This document shows, one piece after another, positions 26,681 to 34,977 of a stretch of 64,000 nucleotides of DNA. Both the position numbers and the translations under genes were made by a program. A model generated the notes under the pieces. It was not told where the DNA came from and ran no database searches. It was given only the letters and a program-made list of their open reading frames with translations. Source of the DNA: Streptomyces lincolnensis (GTDB lineage: Bacteria > Actinomycetota > Actinomycetes > Streptomycetales > Streptomycetaceae); assembly GCF_001685355.1 (NCBI RefSeq), contig NZ_CP016438.1:4278001-4342000 (forward strand), written 5' to 3'. Positions within the stretch are counted from its first letter, which is position 1; each line of letters begins with the position of its first letter.

Positions 26681-27943
26681 GTGGCATCCACGGTCACCTC
26701 CCGCCCGGGATACGGGCAGTTGCTGCGCACGCGCGGCGCCTGGACGTTCCTGCTCCCCGGCTTCGCGGCACGCCAGCCGTTCGCGATGCTCACCGTCTCC
26801 ATCGTGCTGCTGGTGCAGCACACCACCGGCTCCTACGGCGCCGCGGGCGCCGCCGCGGCCGTCACCGGTGTCTCCATGGCGGTGTTCGCGCCCTTCGGCG
26901 GGCGCCTCGCCGACCGCTACGGCCAGCGCGTGGTGCTGATTCCCGGTGTGGTGATCCACGCCATGTCGGGCCTCACCCTGACCGCACTCGCGCTGTCGCA
27001 GGCGCCCCTGTGGGCGCTCCTCGTGGCCGCCGTGCCCACCGGCGCCTCCACGCCCCAGATCGGGCCCATGGTGCGCGCCCGCTGGGGCGTCAAGCTCCAG
27101 GGCTCGCCCCTGATGTCGACCGCGGCCGCCTTCGAGTCGGTCACGGACGAGCTGACCTTCGTCGTCGGCCCGCTGCTGGCCACCGCCCTGTGCACCACGG
27201 TGGACCCGGCCGCCGGCCTGGTGACGGAGGCGTCGCTGACCCTGCTGGGCGGTCTGCTGTTCGCCGCGCAGAAGAGCACGCAGCCGTCCGTCGGCCTCGA
27301 CGGCCACGCGCGCGTGGAGCGCACCTCCGCCCTGCGCATTCCCGGAGTGCGGGTCCTGATCGTGGCCTTCCTCGGCATCGGCGCGGTCTTCGGCGGCATG
27401 CAGGTCTCCCTGGCCGCGTTCTCCGAGTCGATCGGCGAACCCGGTCTGAACGGTGTCCTGTACGGCACCTTCGCGGCCGGCAACATGCTCTCCGGTCTCG
27501 TCTGCGGGGCCATCGCCTGGAAGGCCGCCCCGAAGCAGCGCCTGATCGTCGGCTACACCGCCCTCGCCCTGACCGCCTCCGGCCTGTGGGCCGCGCACTC
27601 GGTGCTCGTCCTGGCCGGCCTCGGCCTCCTCGTCGGCATGTGCATCGCCCCCACCCTGATCACCGGCTACACCCTGGTCGACAGCCTGGTCCCGGCCGGC
27701 GCCCGCACCGAGGCCTTCACCTGGCTGACCGGCGCGGTCGCCCTCGGCCAGGCGGCCGCCGTCACGATCGCCGGACAGCTGGAGGACCGCTTCGGCGACG
27801 GCACCGGATTCCTGGTGCCGATGGGCGGCACCCTGCTCGCCCTGGCGACCGTTCTCGCCCTGCGTTCACGGCTCGCGGCGCGGCCCCACAGCCGCACCGT
27901 CGCACGTGGCGTGGGTCACCGCGTGCCGGTGGCAGTGGACTGA
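26681..27943 (+). CDS. Major facilitator superfamily permease
   Basis: About 420 residues from GTG 26681, chosen because membrane segments begin soon after (WTFLLPGFAARQPFAMLTVS). Longer in-frame starts at 26507 and 26450 add only a low-complexity Arg/Pro tail. Twelve membrane segments are seen, with the MFS motif GGRLADRYGQR after the second and a central acidic loop. It resembles sugar- or drug-efflux MFS proteins; the substrate is unknown. The 26411-26680 leader holds a short GC hairpin (CTCTGC-n5-GCAGAG) and no other gene. Confidence 0.85.
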   Translation: MASTVTSRPGYGQLLRTRGAWTFLLPGFAARQPFAMLTVSIVLLVQHTTGSYGAAGAAAAVTGVSMAVFAPFGGRLADRYGQRVVLIPGVVIHAMSGLTLTALALSQAPLWALLVAAVPTGASTPQIGPMVRARWGVKLQGSPLMSTAAAFESVTDELTFVVGPLLATALCTTVDPAAGLVTEASLTLLGGLLFAAQKSTQPSVGLDGHARVERTSALRIPGVRVLIVAFLGIGAVFGGMQVSLAAFSESIGEPGLNGVLYGTFAAGNMLSGLVCGAIAWKAAPKQRLIVGYTALALTASGLWAAHSVLVLAGLGLLVGMCIAPTLITGYTLVDSLVPAGARTEAFTWLTGAVALGQAAAVTIAGQLEDRFGDGTGFLVPMGGTLLALATVLALRSRLAARPHSRTVARGVGHRVPVAVD

Positions 27944-27973
27944 TCCTCAGGAATACGTCACTATGGACCGTCG

Positions 27974-28000
27974 TTAGCACTCATTGAGTGAGAGTGCCAG
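27974..28000 (+). promoter_or_regulatory. CIRCE-like operator (HrcA binding site)
   Basis: TTAGCACTC, then nine bases, then GAGTGCCAG. The left arm is a perfect match to the CIRCE consensus TTAGCACTC-N9-GAGTGCTAA; the right arm matches seven of nine. CIRCE is the HrcA operator of groES/groEL operons. It ends ten bases before the GTG of the FmdB-family gene, directly against its ribosome-binding site, so HrcA binding would block that gene. Confidence 0.75.
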
Positions 28001-28010
28001 GAGGAAGACA

Positions 28011-28328
28011 GTGCCGACCTACCAGTACCAGTGCACCGAGTGCGGCGAGGGCCTCGAGGCGGTGCAGAAGTTCACCGACGACGCTCTGACCGAGTGCCCC
28101 AGCTGCGACGGCCGCCTCAAGAAGGTGTTCTCCGCCGTCGGCATCGTCTTCAAGGGCTCCGGCTTCTACCGGAACGACAGCCGAGGCTCCTCGTCGAGCA
28201 GCGCCCCGGCATCGTCGGCCCCCGCGAAGTCGTCGACGTCCTCTTCGTCCTCGGAGTCGAAGTCGTCCTCGTCGGACTCGAAGTCGTCGAGCACGTCGAG
28301 CGGCTCCTCCAGCAGCTCCGCGGCGTAA
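28011..28328 (+). CDS. FmdB-family zinc-ribbon protein
   Basis: 105 residues from GTG 28011 with a GGAGGAAG ribosome site. The N-terminal 45 residues are an FmdB-type zinc ribbon: YQCTECG and ECPSCDG supply the four cysteines, followed by VFKGSGFYRND. The C-terminal half is almost pure Ser with Lys, Glu, Asp and Thr, a disordered tail. FmdB proteins are named for proximity to formamidase genes; their role is unknown. The overlapping CIRCE-like site suggests heat-shock control here. Confidence 0.9.
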   Translation: MPTYQYQCTECGEGLEAVQKFTDDALTECPSCDGRLKKVFSAVGIVFKGSGFYRNDSRGSSSSSAPASSAPAKSSTSSSSSESKSSSSDSKSSSTSSGSSSSSAA

Positions 28329-28329
28329 C

Positions 28330-28371
28330 CCCCGCTTCCGGAACCCTGTCGTCGTAGGACGGCGGGGTTTT
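28330..28371 (+). terminator. Terminator of the FmdB-family gene
   Basis: CCCCGC (28330-28335) pairs with GCGGGG (28362-28367), with further inner pairing, and is followed directly by TTTT. It lies two bases after the stop codon. Confidence 0.65.
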
Positions 28372-28480
28372 CGGTGTGTCCGCACCCCAGCCTCACCCCG
28401 GCCGCGGGTCGTCGCGGGTGGCCACGGGTGTTTCACGACCCGGGCTCCGGGCGCGGACGGCGCCGGTTAGTGTGCTGGAC

Positions 28481-29314
28481 ATGGCGAACGCAGAGATCGG
28501 CGTAATCGGGGGCTCCGGCTTCTACTCGTTCCTCGACGACGTGACCGAGATCCAGGTGGACACCCCCTACGGGCCGCCCAGCGACTCCCTCTTCCTCGGC
28601 GAGATCGCCGGCCGGCGGGTCGCCTTCCTGCCCCGGCACGGACGCGGCCACCATCTGCCGCCGCATCGCATCAACTACCGGGCCAACCTGTGGGCGCTGC
28701 GGTCGGTCGGCGCGCGTCAGGTCCTCGGTCCGTGCGCGGTCGGCGGGCTGCGCCCCGAGTACGGGCCGGGCACGCTGCTCGTGCCGGACCAGCTGGTCGA
28801 CCGTACGAAGTCGCGGGCGGGCACGTACTTCGACGGGCTGCCGCTGCCGGACGGGACGGCGCCGAACGTGGTGCACGTGTCCCTGGCCGACCCCTACTGC
28901 CCGACCGGCCGGGCGGCCGCGCTGAAGGCGGCGCGCGGGCAGGACTGGGAAGCGGTGGACGGCGGCACGCTCGTCGTGATCGAGGGACCGCGCTTCTCGA
29001 CGCGCGCCGAATCGGTCTGGCACCAGGCGCAGGGCTGGTCCGTGGTGGGCATGACCGGGCACCCCGAGGCGGCGCTCGCCCGTGAACTGGAGCTCTGCTA
29101 CACCTCGTTGACCCTGGTCACCGACCTCGACGCCGGCGCGGAGACCGGCGAGGGCGTCTCCCACGACGAGGTGCTGCGGGTCTTCGCGGCGAACGTGGAC
29201 CGGCTGCGGGGCGTGCTCTTCGACGCCGTGGCCGCACTGCCCTCGACCGGGGAGCGGGACTGCCTGTGCGTGAACGCGCTGGGCGGGATGGATCCGGGGA
29301 TCGTGCTGCCGTAG
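28481..29314 (+). CDS. mtnP: S-methyl-5'-thioadenosine phosphorylase
   Basis: 277 residues. Phosphorolyses methylthioadenosine from polyamine synthesis to adenine and methylthioribose-1-phosphate. Visible are GVIGGSGFY, the phosphate-binding FLPRHGRGH, HRINYRANLWAL, VIEGPRFSTRAES and VVGMTGHPEAALARELELCY, all typical of MTA/purine phosphorylases. No ribosome site precedes ATG 28481; TAGTGT at 28468-28473 could be a -10 placed for a leaderless mRNA. Confidence 0.92.
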   Translation: MANAEIGVIGGSGFYSFLDDVTEIQVDTPYGPPSDSLFLGEIAGRRVAFLPRHGRGHHLPPHRINYRANLWALRSVGARQVLGPCAVGGLRPEYGPGTLLVPDQLVDRTKSRAGTYFDGLPLPDGTAPNVVHVSLADPYCPTGRAAALKAARGQDWEAVDGGTLVVIEGPRFSTRAESVWHQAQGWSVVGMTGHPEAALARELELCYTSLTLVTDLDAGAETGEGVSHDEVLRVFAANVDRLRGVLFDAVAALPSTGERDCLCVNALGGMDPGIVLP

Positions 29315-29352
29315 CGGGGCGGGGCAGGGCGGAATTCCTCGTTCGGGTGGTG

Positions 29353-29368
29353 GAGTTGTCCACAACTC
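29353..29368. promoter_or_regulatory. Palindrome containing a DnaA-box-like 9-mer
   Basis: GAGTTGT-cc-ACAACTC is a perfect 7-bp inverted repeat. Its centre reads TTGTCCACA, which fits the Streptomyces DnaA-box pattern. It lies 92 bp before the RcpC-like gene. It may be a titration/DnaA-control site or an operator. Confidence 0.4.
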
Positions 29369-29459
29369 GTCAGTAGCGCACCGGCCCCGGCGGGAATCGG
29401 CGCGAAGCCGCATCGTGGCATCGCAAGCCGATCTCTCGTCACAGGTGGTGGTCCTCCCC

Positions 29460-30038
29460 ATGTCCTACGCTCCTGCGCCCTCGCCCTTCCCGTCTCCCTC
29501 CCCTTCACCCTTTCCGGCGTCCGTGCCGCTCCCGCCGGGGACGGACGCCCCGCCGACCTGCGAGGTGCCGCACTTCGCCCCCGTGCGGGTGCGCGGCGGG
29601 CGGTATCCCTTGCAGCGACTCGTACGGCACCGCAGGCGAGCCGTGGCGGTCGGACTCGCCGTCACCGCGGCCGCGCTCGTGGCGGCGGGCCCGCGGGACG
29701 CGGAACGGACCCGTGGGCATCCCGTGGCGGATCCCGTACGGGAGCGCCGAGCCGTCCACCTCGTCACGGCACCGGTGCGGATCGCCGACGGGGCGACGGT
29801 GAGGCTGCTGCGCCCGGGCGACCGGGTGGACGTCATCGCCGCGGAGGAGACGGCCACGGGCGGCGATGCGCGCGTGGTGGCGCGCGGAGCACGGGTGAGG
29901 AAGGTGCCGGAGGCGCTGGAGGCTCCCGACGGCGTGGCCGAGGGCGGGGCCCTGGTCCTGCTCTCGGTGCCCCGCACCACCGCGGCGGACCTCGCCGGCG
30001 CGAGTACGACGGCGCGGCTGGCGGTGACGCTGTGTTGA
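29460..30038 (+). CDS. RcpC/CpaB-like membrane protein
   Basis: 192 residues from ATG 29460 (GGTGG upstream; GTG 29415 is an in-frame alternative). A Pro/Ser-rich cytoplasmic N-tail, a basic patch (RHRRR) and a short membrane segment (AVAVGLAVTAAALVAA) precede a C-terminal domain with ADGATVRLLRPGDRVDVIA and VLLSVPRTTAADLAGA. This is the RcpC/CpaB fold found in Flp pilus assembly proteins. No tad/flp genes adjoin it, so it is an orphan with an unknown partner. Confidence 0.75.
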   Translation: MSYAPAPSPFPSPSPSPFPASVPLPPGTDAPPTCEVPHFAPVRVRGGRYPLQRLVRHRRRAVAVGLAVTAAALVAAGPRDAERTRGHPVADPVRERRAVHLVTAPVRIADGATVRLLRPGDRVDVIAAEETATGGDARVVARGARVRKVPEALEAPDGVAEGGALVLLSVPRTTAADLAGASTTARLAVTLC

Positions 30039-30176
30039 GCCGCGCGCTCCGCTTCGTGCACGCGTTCCCGTCAAGTCCCTCGTCCGAGCTACCCAATTGG
30101 ACAAGGTTGCCTGGCCCTGACGTAGGTTGCGGAGCTGTTTGTTCCACAACCGGTTCGTACGAGGAGAGTCCCCCAG

Positions 30177-30653
30177 ATGAGCGAGAAGAAGCCGGGCGTC
30201 TGGGAGGGCTTCAAAGCCTTCCTGACCCGCGGGAACGTCGTCGATCTGGCCGTCGCGGTGGTCATCGGCGCCGCCTTCACCAACATCGTCAACTCGGTGG
30301 TGAAGGGCCTCATCAACCCGCTGGTCGGAGCGATCGGCACCCAGAACCTCGACAGCTACAGCAGCTGTCTGAAGGAGCCGTGCCGCAAAGCCGCGGACGG
30401 CACGGTGACGGACGGCGTCCTGATCATGTGGGGGTCCGTCCTCGGCGCGACGCTCAGCTTCCTGATCACCGCGGCCGTCGTCTACTTCCTCATGGTCCTG
30501 CCGATGTCGAAGTACCTGGCCCGGGTGGAGGCCCGCCGGAAGGCGAAGGAGGGCGCGCACGAGGTCATCGAGGTGAGCGAGCTGGAGGTGCTCAAGGAGA
30601 TCCGCGACGCGCTGGTCGCGCAGCAGCGGGGCTCGGGGCACGACGAGCGCTAG
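30177..30653 (+). CDS. mscL: Large-conductance mechanosensitive channel MscL
   Basis: 158 residues. The N-terminal amphipathic helix and TM1 (FLTRGNVVDLAVAVVIGAAF), a periplasmic loop with a Cys pair, TM2 (LSFLITAAVVYFLMVLPM) and a charged C-terminal helix are all in place. MscL opens under membrane tension to release solutes after osmotic downshock. ATG 30177 has GAGGAGAG upstream. It is monocistronic and converges with the small gene at 30655, one base away. Confidence 0.95.
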   Translation: MSEKKPGVWEGFKAFLTRGNVVDLAVAVVIGAAFTNIVNSVVKGLINPLVGAIGTQNLDSYSSCLKEPCRKAADGTVTDGVLIMWGSVLGATLSFLITAAVVYFLMVLPMSKYLARVEARRKAKEGAHEVIEVSELEVLKEIRDALVAQQRGSGHDER

Positions 30654-30654
30654 C

Positions 30655-30888
30655 TCACAGGTGGTGGGGCGGCTTCTCGTCGAGGAAGCGCTTCAGGTCG
30701 GCCGCGCTGTCCGAGCCGGATCGCTCGCCCCACCCACGGTCCGTGTCGTCCGAGGACTGCTGGTCCAGCGGGTCGTCGAAGATCAGCGCGGCCCTGGGCT
30801 CGCGCGGCTCTCGTGACTCGGCGGGGCCGACGGGGCCAGAAGGGACGGCGGGGACGGCGGGGTCGGCGGGGTCGGGGGCGGTACTCAT
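30655..30888 (-). CDS. Small acidic protein of unknown function
   Basis: 77 residues from ATG 30888. The first third is a Pro/Ala/Asp low-complexity tail; the rest is acidic and well formed (AALIFDDPLDQQSSDDTDRG, then ADLKRFLDEKPPHHL). The ordered C-terminal half suggests a conserved peptide that binds a partner. It has no membrane segment or enzyme motif. It ends one base from mscL, on the opposite strand. The 201 bp between it and the divergent peptidase gene show nothing further. Confidence 0.65.
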   Translation of the reverse strand: MSTAPDPADPAVPAVPSGPVGPAESREPREPRAALIFDDPLDQQSSDDTDRGWGERSGSDSAADLKRFLDEKPPHHL

Positions 30889-31089
30889 AGGCCCAGGGTA
30901 CGGCCCGGCGGCTCCGGCACGGATCCTCGCGGCCCGGTCCCGCGGCCGGGCACGGGCTTCTCGCCCCACGTGGTCTTGGCATCGAGGGAGAGCATGGCCG
31001 CGGTGCGGACCGCCTGAACCCGCGGTACTTGGCCGCGAAGCCGGTACGGGCGCGTCGCAGGGAGGGGTGCCTGGACGAGACTGGGCCGT

Positions 31090-32118
31090 ATGACAGTTGA
31101 CGCATTGACGGACGTCGCCGGGGTGCGCGTGGGCCACGCGACGCGTACCGATGGTGGTTGGCTCACGGGCACCACGGTGGTCCTCGCGCCGGAGGGCGGG
31201 GCCGTCGCCGCCGTGGACGTACGCGGTGGCGGGCCGGGTACCAAGGAGACGGACGCGCTGGACCCGCGCAACCTCGTGCAGAAGGTCGAGGCGATCGTCC
31301 TGACGGGCGGCAGCGCCTACGGGCTCGACGCGGCGTCCGGGGTGATGGCCTGGCTGGAGGAGCGGGGGCGCGGGGTGCGGGTCGGGCCGGATCCGGCGCA
31401 TGTCGTGCCGGTGGTGCCCGCGGCCTGCGTCTTCGATCTGGGGCGCGGCGGCGACTTCCGGGCCCGGCCCGACGCGGCCACCGGCCGGGCCGCGGTGGAG
31501 GCCGCCGCCGCGAGCGCCCCCGGCGACCGCGTGCGGGAGGGATGCGTGGGCGCGGGCACGGGAGCCGCGGTCGGGCTGCTGAAGGGCGGGGTCGGCACCG
31601 CGAGCGCCGTTCTCGCCTCGGGGATCACGGTCGCGGCGCTCGCGGTGGCCAACGCCGCCGGGTCGGTCGCGGACCCGGAGACGGGTGTGCTGTACGGGGA
31701 GTTGTTCCAGGGGCGGGTGGCGTACCCGGAGTCGCGGGTCCACGAGGCCGCGGGCCGGCGCCTGGCCGAGGTGGCGGCGCGGAACGCCCCTCCCCCGCTC
31801 AACACCACGCTCGCGGTGGTCGCCACCGACGCGGAGCTGTCGAAGGCGCAGGCGCAGAAGCTGGCCGGCACGTCGCACGACGGCATCGCGCGGGCCGTGC
31901 GGCCGGTGCATCTGCTCAGCGACGGGGACACCGTGTTCGCGCTGTCGACGGGCACACGCGCCCTGGACGCCCAGAACCCCCTGGCGCTCAACGAGGTGCT
32001 CGCGGCGGGCGCGGACGTCGTGACGCGCGCGATCGTGCGGGCCGTGCGCGCCGCCGAGCCGGTGGACGGGCCGGGTGGAGTGTGGCCGTCGTACAGGGAG
32101 TTGTACGGGGAGTCGTAG
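31090..32118 (+). CDS. P1-family (DmpA-like) aminopeptidase
   Basis: 342 residues. N-terminal VAGVRVGHAT, VDVRGGGPGTKETDAL, VLTGGSAYGLDAASGVM and the C-terminal NTTLAVVATDA, where autocleavage exposes the nucleophile in this family, identify an S58/P1 Ntn-type peptidase. Members release D- or L-amino acids and beta-peptides from N-termini. No signal peptide is visible. ATG 31090 lacks a nearby ribosome site. Confidence 0.92.
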   Translation: MTVDALTDVAGVRVGHATRTDGGWLTGTTVVLAPEGGAVAAVDVRGGGPGTKETDALDPRNLVQKVEAIVLTGGSAYGLDAASGVMAWLEERGRGVRVGPDPAHVVPVVPAACVFDLGRGGDFRARPDAATGRAAVEAAAASAPGDRVREGCVGAGTGAAVGLLKGGVGTASAVLASGITVAALAVANAAGSVADPETGVLYGELFQGRVAYPESRVHEAAGRRLAEVAARNAPPPLNTTLAVVATDAELSKAQAQKLAGTSHDGIARAVRPVHLLSDGDTVFALSTGTRALDAQNPLALNEVLAAGADVVTRAIVRAVRAAEPVDGPGGVWPSYRELYGES

Positions 32119-32342
32119 GAGGAGTTGTAAGGGAATCGATGACGGAAGGTGGTTGTCGTCCGGCGCTGTGGGGGCACCCGCGCGAGGAGGGTTCGCCAAG
32201 GTGCGGGCGCGGCGGCCGATTGTCCCGGTTCCGTCACGTGATGGCACTCATGGTGGCCGGAGGGAACCTCCCCGGTCGTCGTTCCCCTCTTTCTTCACGC
32301 AGCGGAGCAGAACGCACACACCACACGAACCTGGAGCAGCCC

Positions 32343-33560
32343 GTGACAACGCCGGACACAACAGCACGGCGCGCAATCGGGGCCTGTGCCGTCCTGATGG
32401 TCGGCGCCCTCACCCTCACCGCGTGCAGCGGCAGCGGAAGCGGCAAGAGCGACGGCAAGGGCGGCAAGGAGTCCCCCAAGACGTCGGCCGCGAAGATCGT
32501 CATCTCGGCGCGGAACGGCTCGGCCGGTGCGTCGATCAACTCGACCGGGGTGAAGGTCACGGACGGCGACCTGACCGCCGTGAAGATGACGGTGGCGGCG
32601 ACGGGTGCCGCCGTACCGGGCGCGATATCGGCGGACGGCGGGACCTGGAAGCCGAAGGAGCAGCTGGAGCGCGGGACGAAGTACGAGATATCGGCGACCG
32701 CGAAGGACACGGACGGCAAGACCGCCGCCTCCGAGTCGACCTTCACGACCGTCAGCAAGGCCAACAGCTTCATCGGCACCTACACGCCGGACGGCGACAC
32801 CACGGTCGGGGTCGGGATGCCGGTGTCCTTCACCTTCGACAAGGGCATCAGCGACAAGAAGGCCGTGCAGTCGCACATCACGGTGTCGTCGAGCAGCGGG
32901 CAGAAGGTGGCCGGGCACTGGTTCGGCTCGCAGCGGCTGGACTTCCGGCCCGAGCAGTACTGGAAGGCCGGCTCCAAGGTCACGATGAAGATCGACCTGG
33001 ACGGGGTCCAGGGCGCGAGCGGTGTCTACGGCGTGCAGAAGAAGACGGTCACCTTCACGGTCGGGCGCTCGCAGGTGTCCACGGTGGACGTGGGCACGCA
33101 GACCATGACGGTCGTACGGGACGGGAAGACCGTCAGGAGCGTGCCGATCTCGGCGGGCAGCCCGGAGCACACCACGTACAACGGGCAGATGGTGATCTCC
33201 GAGAAGTACAAGAAGATCCGCATGGACAGCAGGACGGTCGGTCTGGAGAACGCGTACAACATCTCGGACGTGCCGGACGCGATGCGCCTGACTCAGTCGG
33301 GGACCTTCATCCACGGCAACTACTGGTACAACAAGGGCAATCCGCCCTTCGGCCGCACGGGCACCAGCCACGGCTGCGTGGGCTTGCAGGACGTGCGGGG
33401 CGGACAGGCGTCGATGCCCGCCACGTGGTTCTACGACAACTCGCTCCTCGGGGACGTCGTGATCGTGAAGAACTCCCCCGACAAGACGGTGTCGCCGGAC
33501 AACGGCCTCAACGGCTGGAACATGCCGTGGACCCAGTGGGTCGCCGGAAGCGCCGTCTGA
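32343..33560 (+). CDS. L,D-transpeptidase lipoprotein (YkuD domain)
   Basis: 405 residues from GTG 32343. The lipoprotein signal ends in the lipobox LTAC, followed by a Ser/Gly/Lys linker. Two Ig-like domains (about residues 50-250) lead to a C-terminal YkuD catalytic domain with HGNYWYNKG and the nucleophile motif SHGCVGL. The enzyme forms 3-3 peptidoglycan cross-links outside the membrane. Where most relatives have SHGCVN or SRGCVR, this one has Gly after Val. The domain order matches actinobacterial LdtMt2-type enzymes. Confidence 0.93.
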   Translation: MTTPDTTARRAIGACAVLMVGALTLTACSGSGSGKSDGKGGKESPKTSAAKIVISARNGSAGASINSTGVKVTDGDLTAVKMTVAATGAAVPGAISADGGTWKPKEQLERGTKYEISATAKDTDGKTAASESTFTTVSKANSFIGTYTPDGDTTVGVGMPVSFTFDKGISDKKAVQSHITVSSSSGQKVAGHWFGSQRLDFRPEQYWKAGSKVTMKIDLDGVQGASGVYGVQKKTVTFTVGRSQVSTVDVGTQTMTVVRDGKTVRSVPISAGSPEHTTYNGQMVISEKYKKIRMDSRTVGLENAYNISDVPDAMRLTQSGTFIHGNYWYNKGNPPFGRTGTSHGCVGLQDVRGGQASMPATWFYDNSLLGDVVIVKNSPDKTVSPDNGLNGWNMPWTQWVAGSAV

Positions 33561-33593
33561 GCGCACACCCGGGCGCCTGGCGCACCGGAAACA

Positions 33594-33648
33594 GGCCCGG
33601 CACCCTGAACCCGCCGGGCCCCGCAAGTGGCGTCTGACCGGCGGTTTT
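33594..33648 (+). terminator. Probable terminator after the L,D-transpeptidase
   Basis: GGCCCGGC (33594-33601) pairs with GCCGGGCC (33613-33620). A weaker CCGC/GCGG stem follows and ends in TTTTT (33644-33648). Together they form a plausible two-step terminator. Confidence 0.5.
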
Positions 33649-33713
33649 TGACGAATCCTCGGGCCGCGTGGGAACTTTCCCCGCGGCCCGCGAGTTTTCC
33701 GGGCGTACGTTTT

Positions 33714-33743
33714 CTCGGTTCCCGGACATGATGTCCGACCGAG
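33714..33743. promoter_or_regulatory. Double inverted repeat upstream of the DUF6227 gene
   Basis: A perfect CGGACAT-g-ATGTCCG palindrome (33723-33737) is flanked by a second pair of arms, CTCGGT (33714-33719) and ACCGAG (33738-33743), with a three-base bulge on the left. It ends 51 bp before the start codon, so it is an operator candidate or a leader hairpin. Confidence 0.45.
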
Positions 33744-33794
33744 GGGCTACGGTATGCACCCACAAGGTGACATGCAGCAACGCCGGGAGAAACC

Positions 33795-34541
33795 TTGAGC
33801 GTTCCGTACGAGACGGCAGCGTACGAACCACCCGAGTCGCCCGAGTCTCCGGAGGAGCACCTCGCGCGACTCCTCGGCCGTGCCCTGAACTCCTTCGAGC
33901 TGCCCGACGAGACGATACGGCGACTGGACTGCGCGCTGGCTCACGACAGTTCGCTGCACTCCGCGCACCACAGCGCGGGACTGCACCGCGAGACCTACCG
34001 GCACACCTGGCTGCTGGCGGACGGCTCGGCGCTCACCCTGTGGGAGCTCGTCCACAACACCGCGCCGGACAGCGTCCCGCAGCACGAGGTGTACGTCGAC
34101 GCGGAGGAGCTGCGCATCGCCACCGCGCGACTGCCGCTGCCCCCGGACGCGCCGGACTTCGAACTGCCGGTGGCGGTCCAGCTGTCGCCGGTCCCCGCGC
34201 CGCGGCACGCCTATGTGCCGGACGACTCGGCGGACCACGCGCGGCGGCTGCTGCGCCGGGCGGAGAACACCGACCGCCCGGACGCGGACACCGCCGCACT
34301 GCTGGCCACGGCGTGCGCGCACCAGATCACGCAGGCCTTCGGGCGTCCGTGCCGCGCGGGTCGCGCCGGGCTGGGCTACGCGCTCTACGAGCACGCGTTC
34401 CTGCTGCGCGACGGCGAGGAGATCTCCCTCTGGGAGGTCGAGCACACGGCGACGCCGGACGGCCGGCACATGTGCGAGGTGTACGTGAGCGAGGACGCCG
34501 CGCGCGACGCGATGGAACGGCGGGCGGCGCAGGTCTCCTGA
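33795..34541 (+). CDS. DUF6227-type protein with two related halves
   Basis: 248 residues from TTG 33795 with CGGGAGA upstream. Two halves resemble each other: TYRHTWLLADGSALTLWEL with HEVYVDAEELRIA, and YEHAFLLRDGEEISLWEVEH with CEVYVSEDAARDA. This indicates an internal duplication. The protein is soluble, acidic and without catalytic motifs. Such proteins seem confined to streptomycetes and relatives; the function is unknown. Confidence 0.8.
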   Translation: MSVPYETAAYEPPESPESPEEHLARLLGRALNSFELPDETIRRLDCALAHDSSLHSAHHSAGLHRETYRHTWLLADGSALTLWELVHNTAPDSVPQHEVYVDAEELRIATARLPLPPDAPDFELPVAVQLSPVPAPRHAYVPDDSADHARRLLRRAENTDRPDADTAALLATACAHQITQAFGRPCRAGRAGLGYALYEHAFLLRDGEEISLWEVEHTATPDGRHMCEVYVSEDAARDAMERRAAQVS

Positions 34542-34633
34542 GCGGGTCATGACGCCGAGCCCGTGATGCCGAGCCGCTCTAGCGGGCCCTGCTCAGCAGG
34601 TCGCGTCCCGCGGCCCAGGCCCAGCGGGCCGCT

Positions 34634-34888
34634 TCAGCGGTCGGCGCCGAGCCGTCGTACCAGAACCGCGAACGCGTCCCGCTCCGCGGGGCTCAGCTCG
34701 ACGGACTCCCGAGGCGGGCCGACCTCGCGCTGCCTCGGCAGCGCGGACAGGGTCTGCCCGGCACGCCACAGGGCGGCCCGCTCGCGGCCGCGGCTCAGCA
34801 TGAGGGCCAGTCCGATCCCCCAGGCGACGGTCACCAGGGCAAGGAAGGCCATACCGAGCAGCTGGTAGATCGAGGCGTGCGCAGGCAT
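34634..34888 (-). CDS. Small single-pass membrane protein
   Basis: 84 residues from ATG 34888. An N-terminal membrane segment (IYQLLGMAFLALVTVAWGIGLALML) is followed by a basic stretch (SRGRERAALWRAG) and a short helical cytoplasmic tail (LSPAERDAFAVLVRRLG). No known domain is recognised. It lies downstream of fruA on the same strand, 89 bp away, and converges with the DUF6227 gene. Confidence 0.6.
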   Translation of the reverse strand: MPAHASIYQLLGMAFLALVTVAWGIGLALMLSRGRERAALWRAGQTLSALPRQREVGPPRESVELSPAERDAFAVLVRRLGADR

Positions 34889-34977
34889 GCGCCCCAGTAG
34901 ACACCACGGTCCGGGACGGATGCCCCGGACCGTGACGTATCTCGCATGTGCCGTGAACCGTGCGGCTGTGCCGTGTT

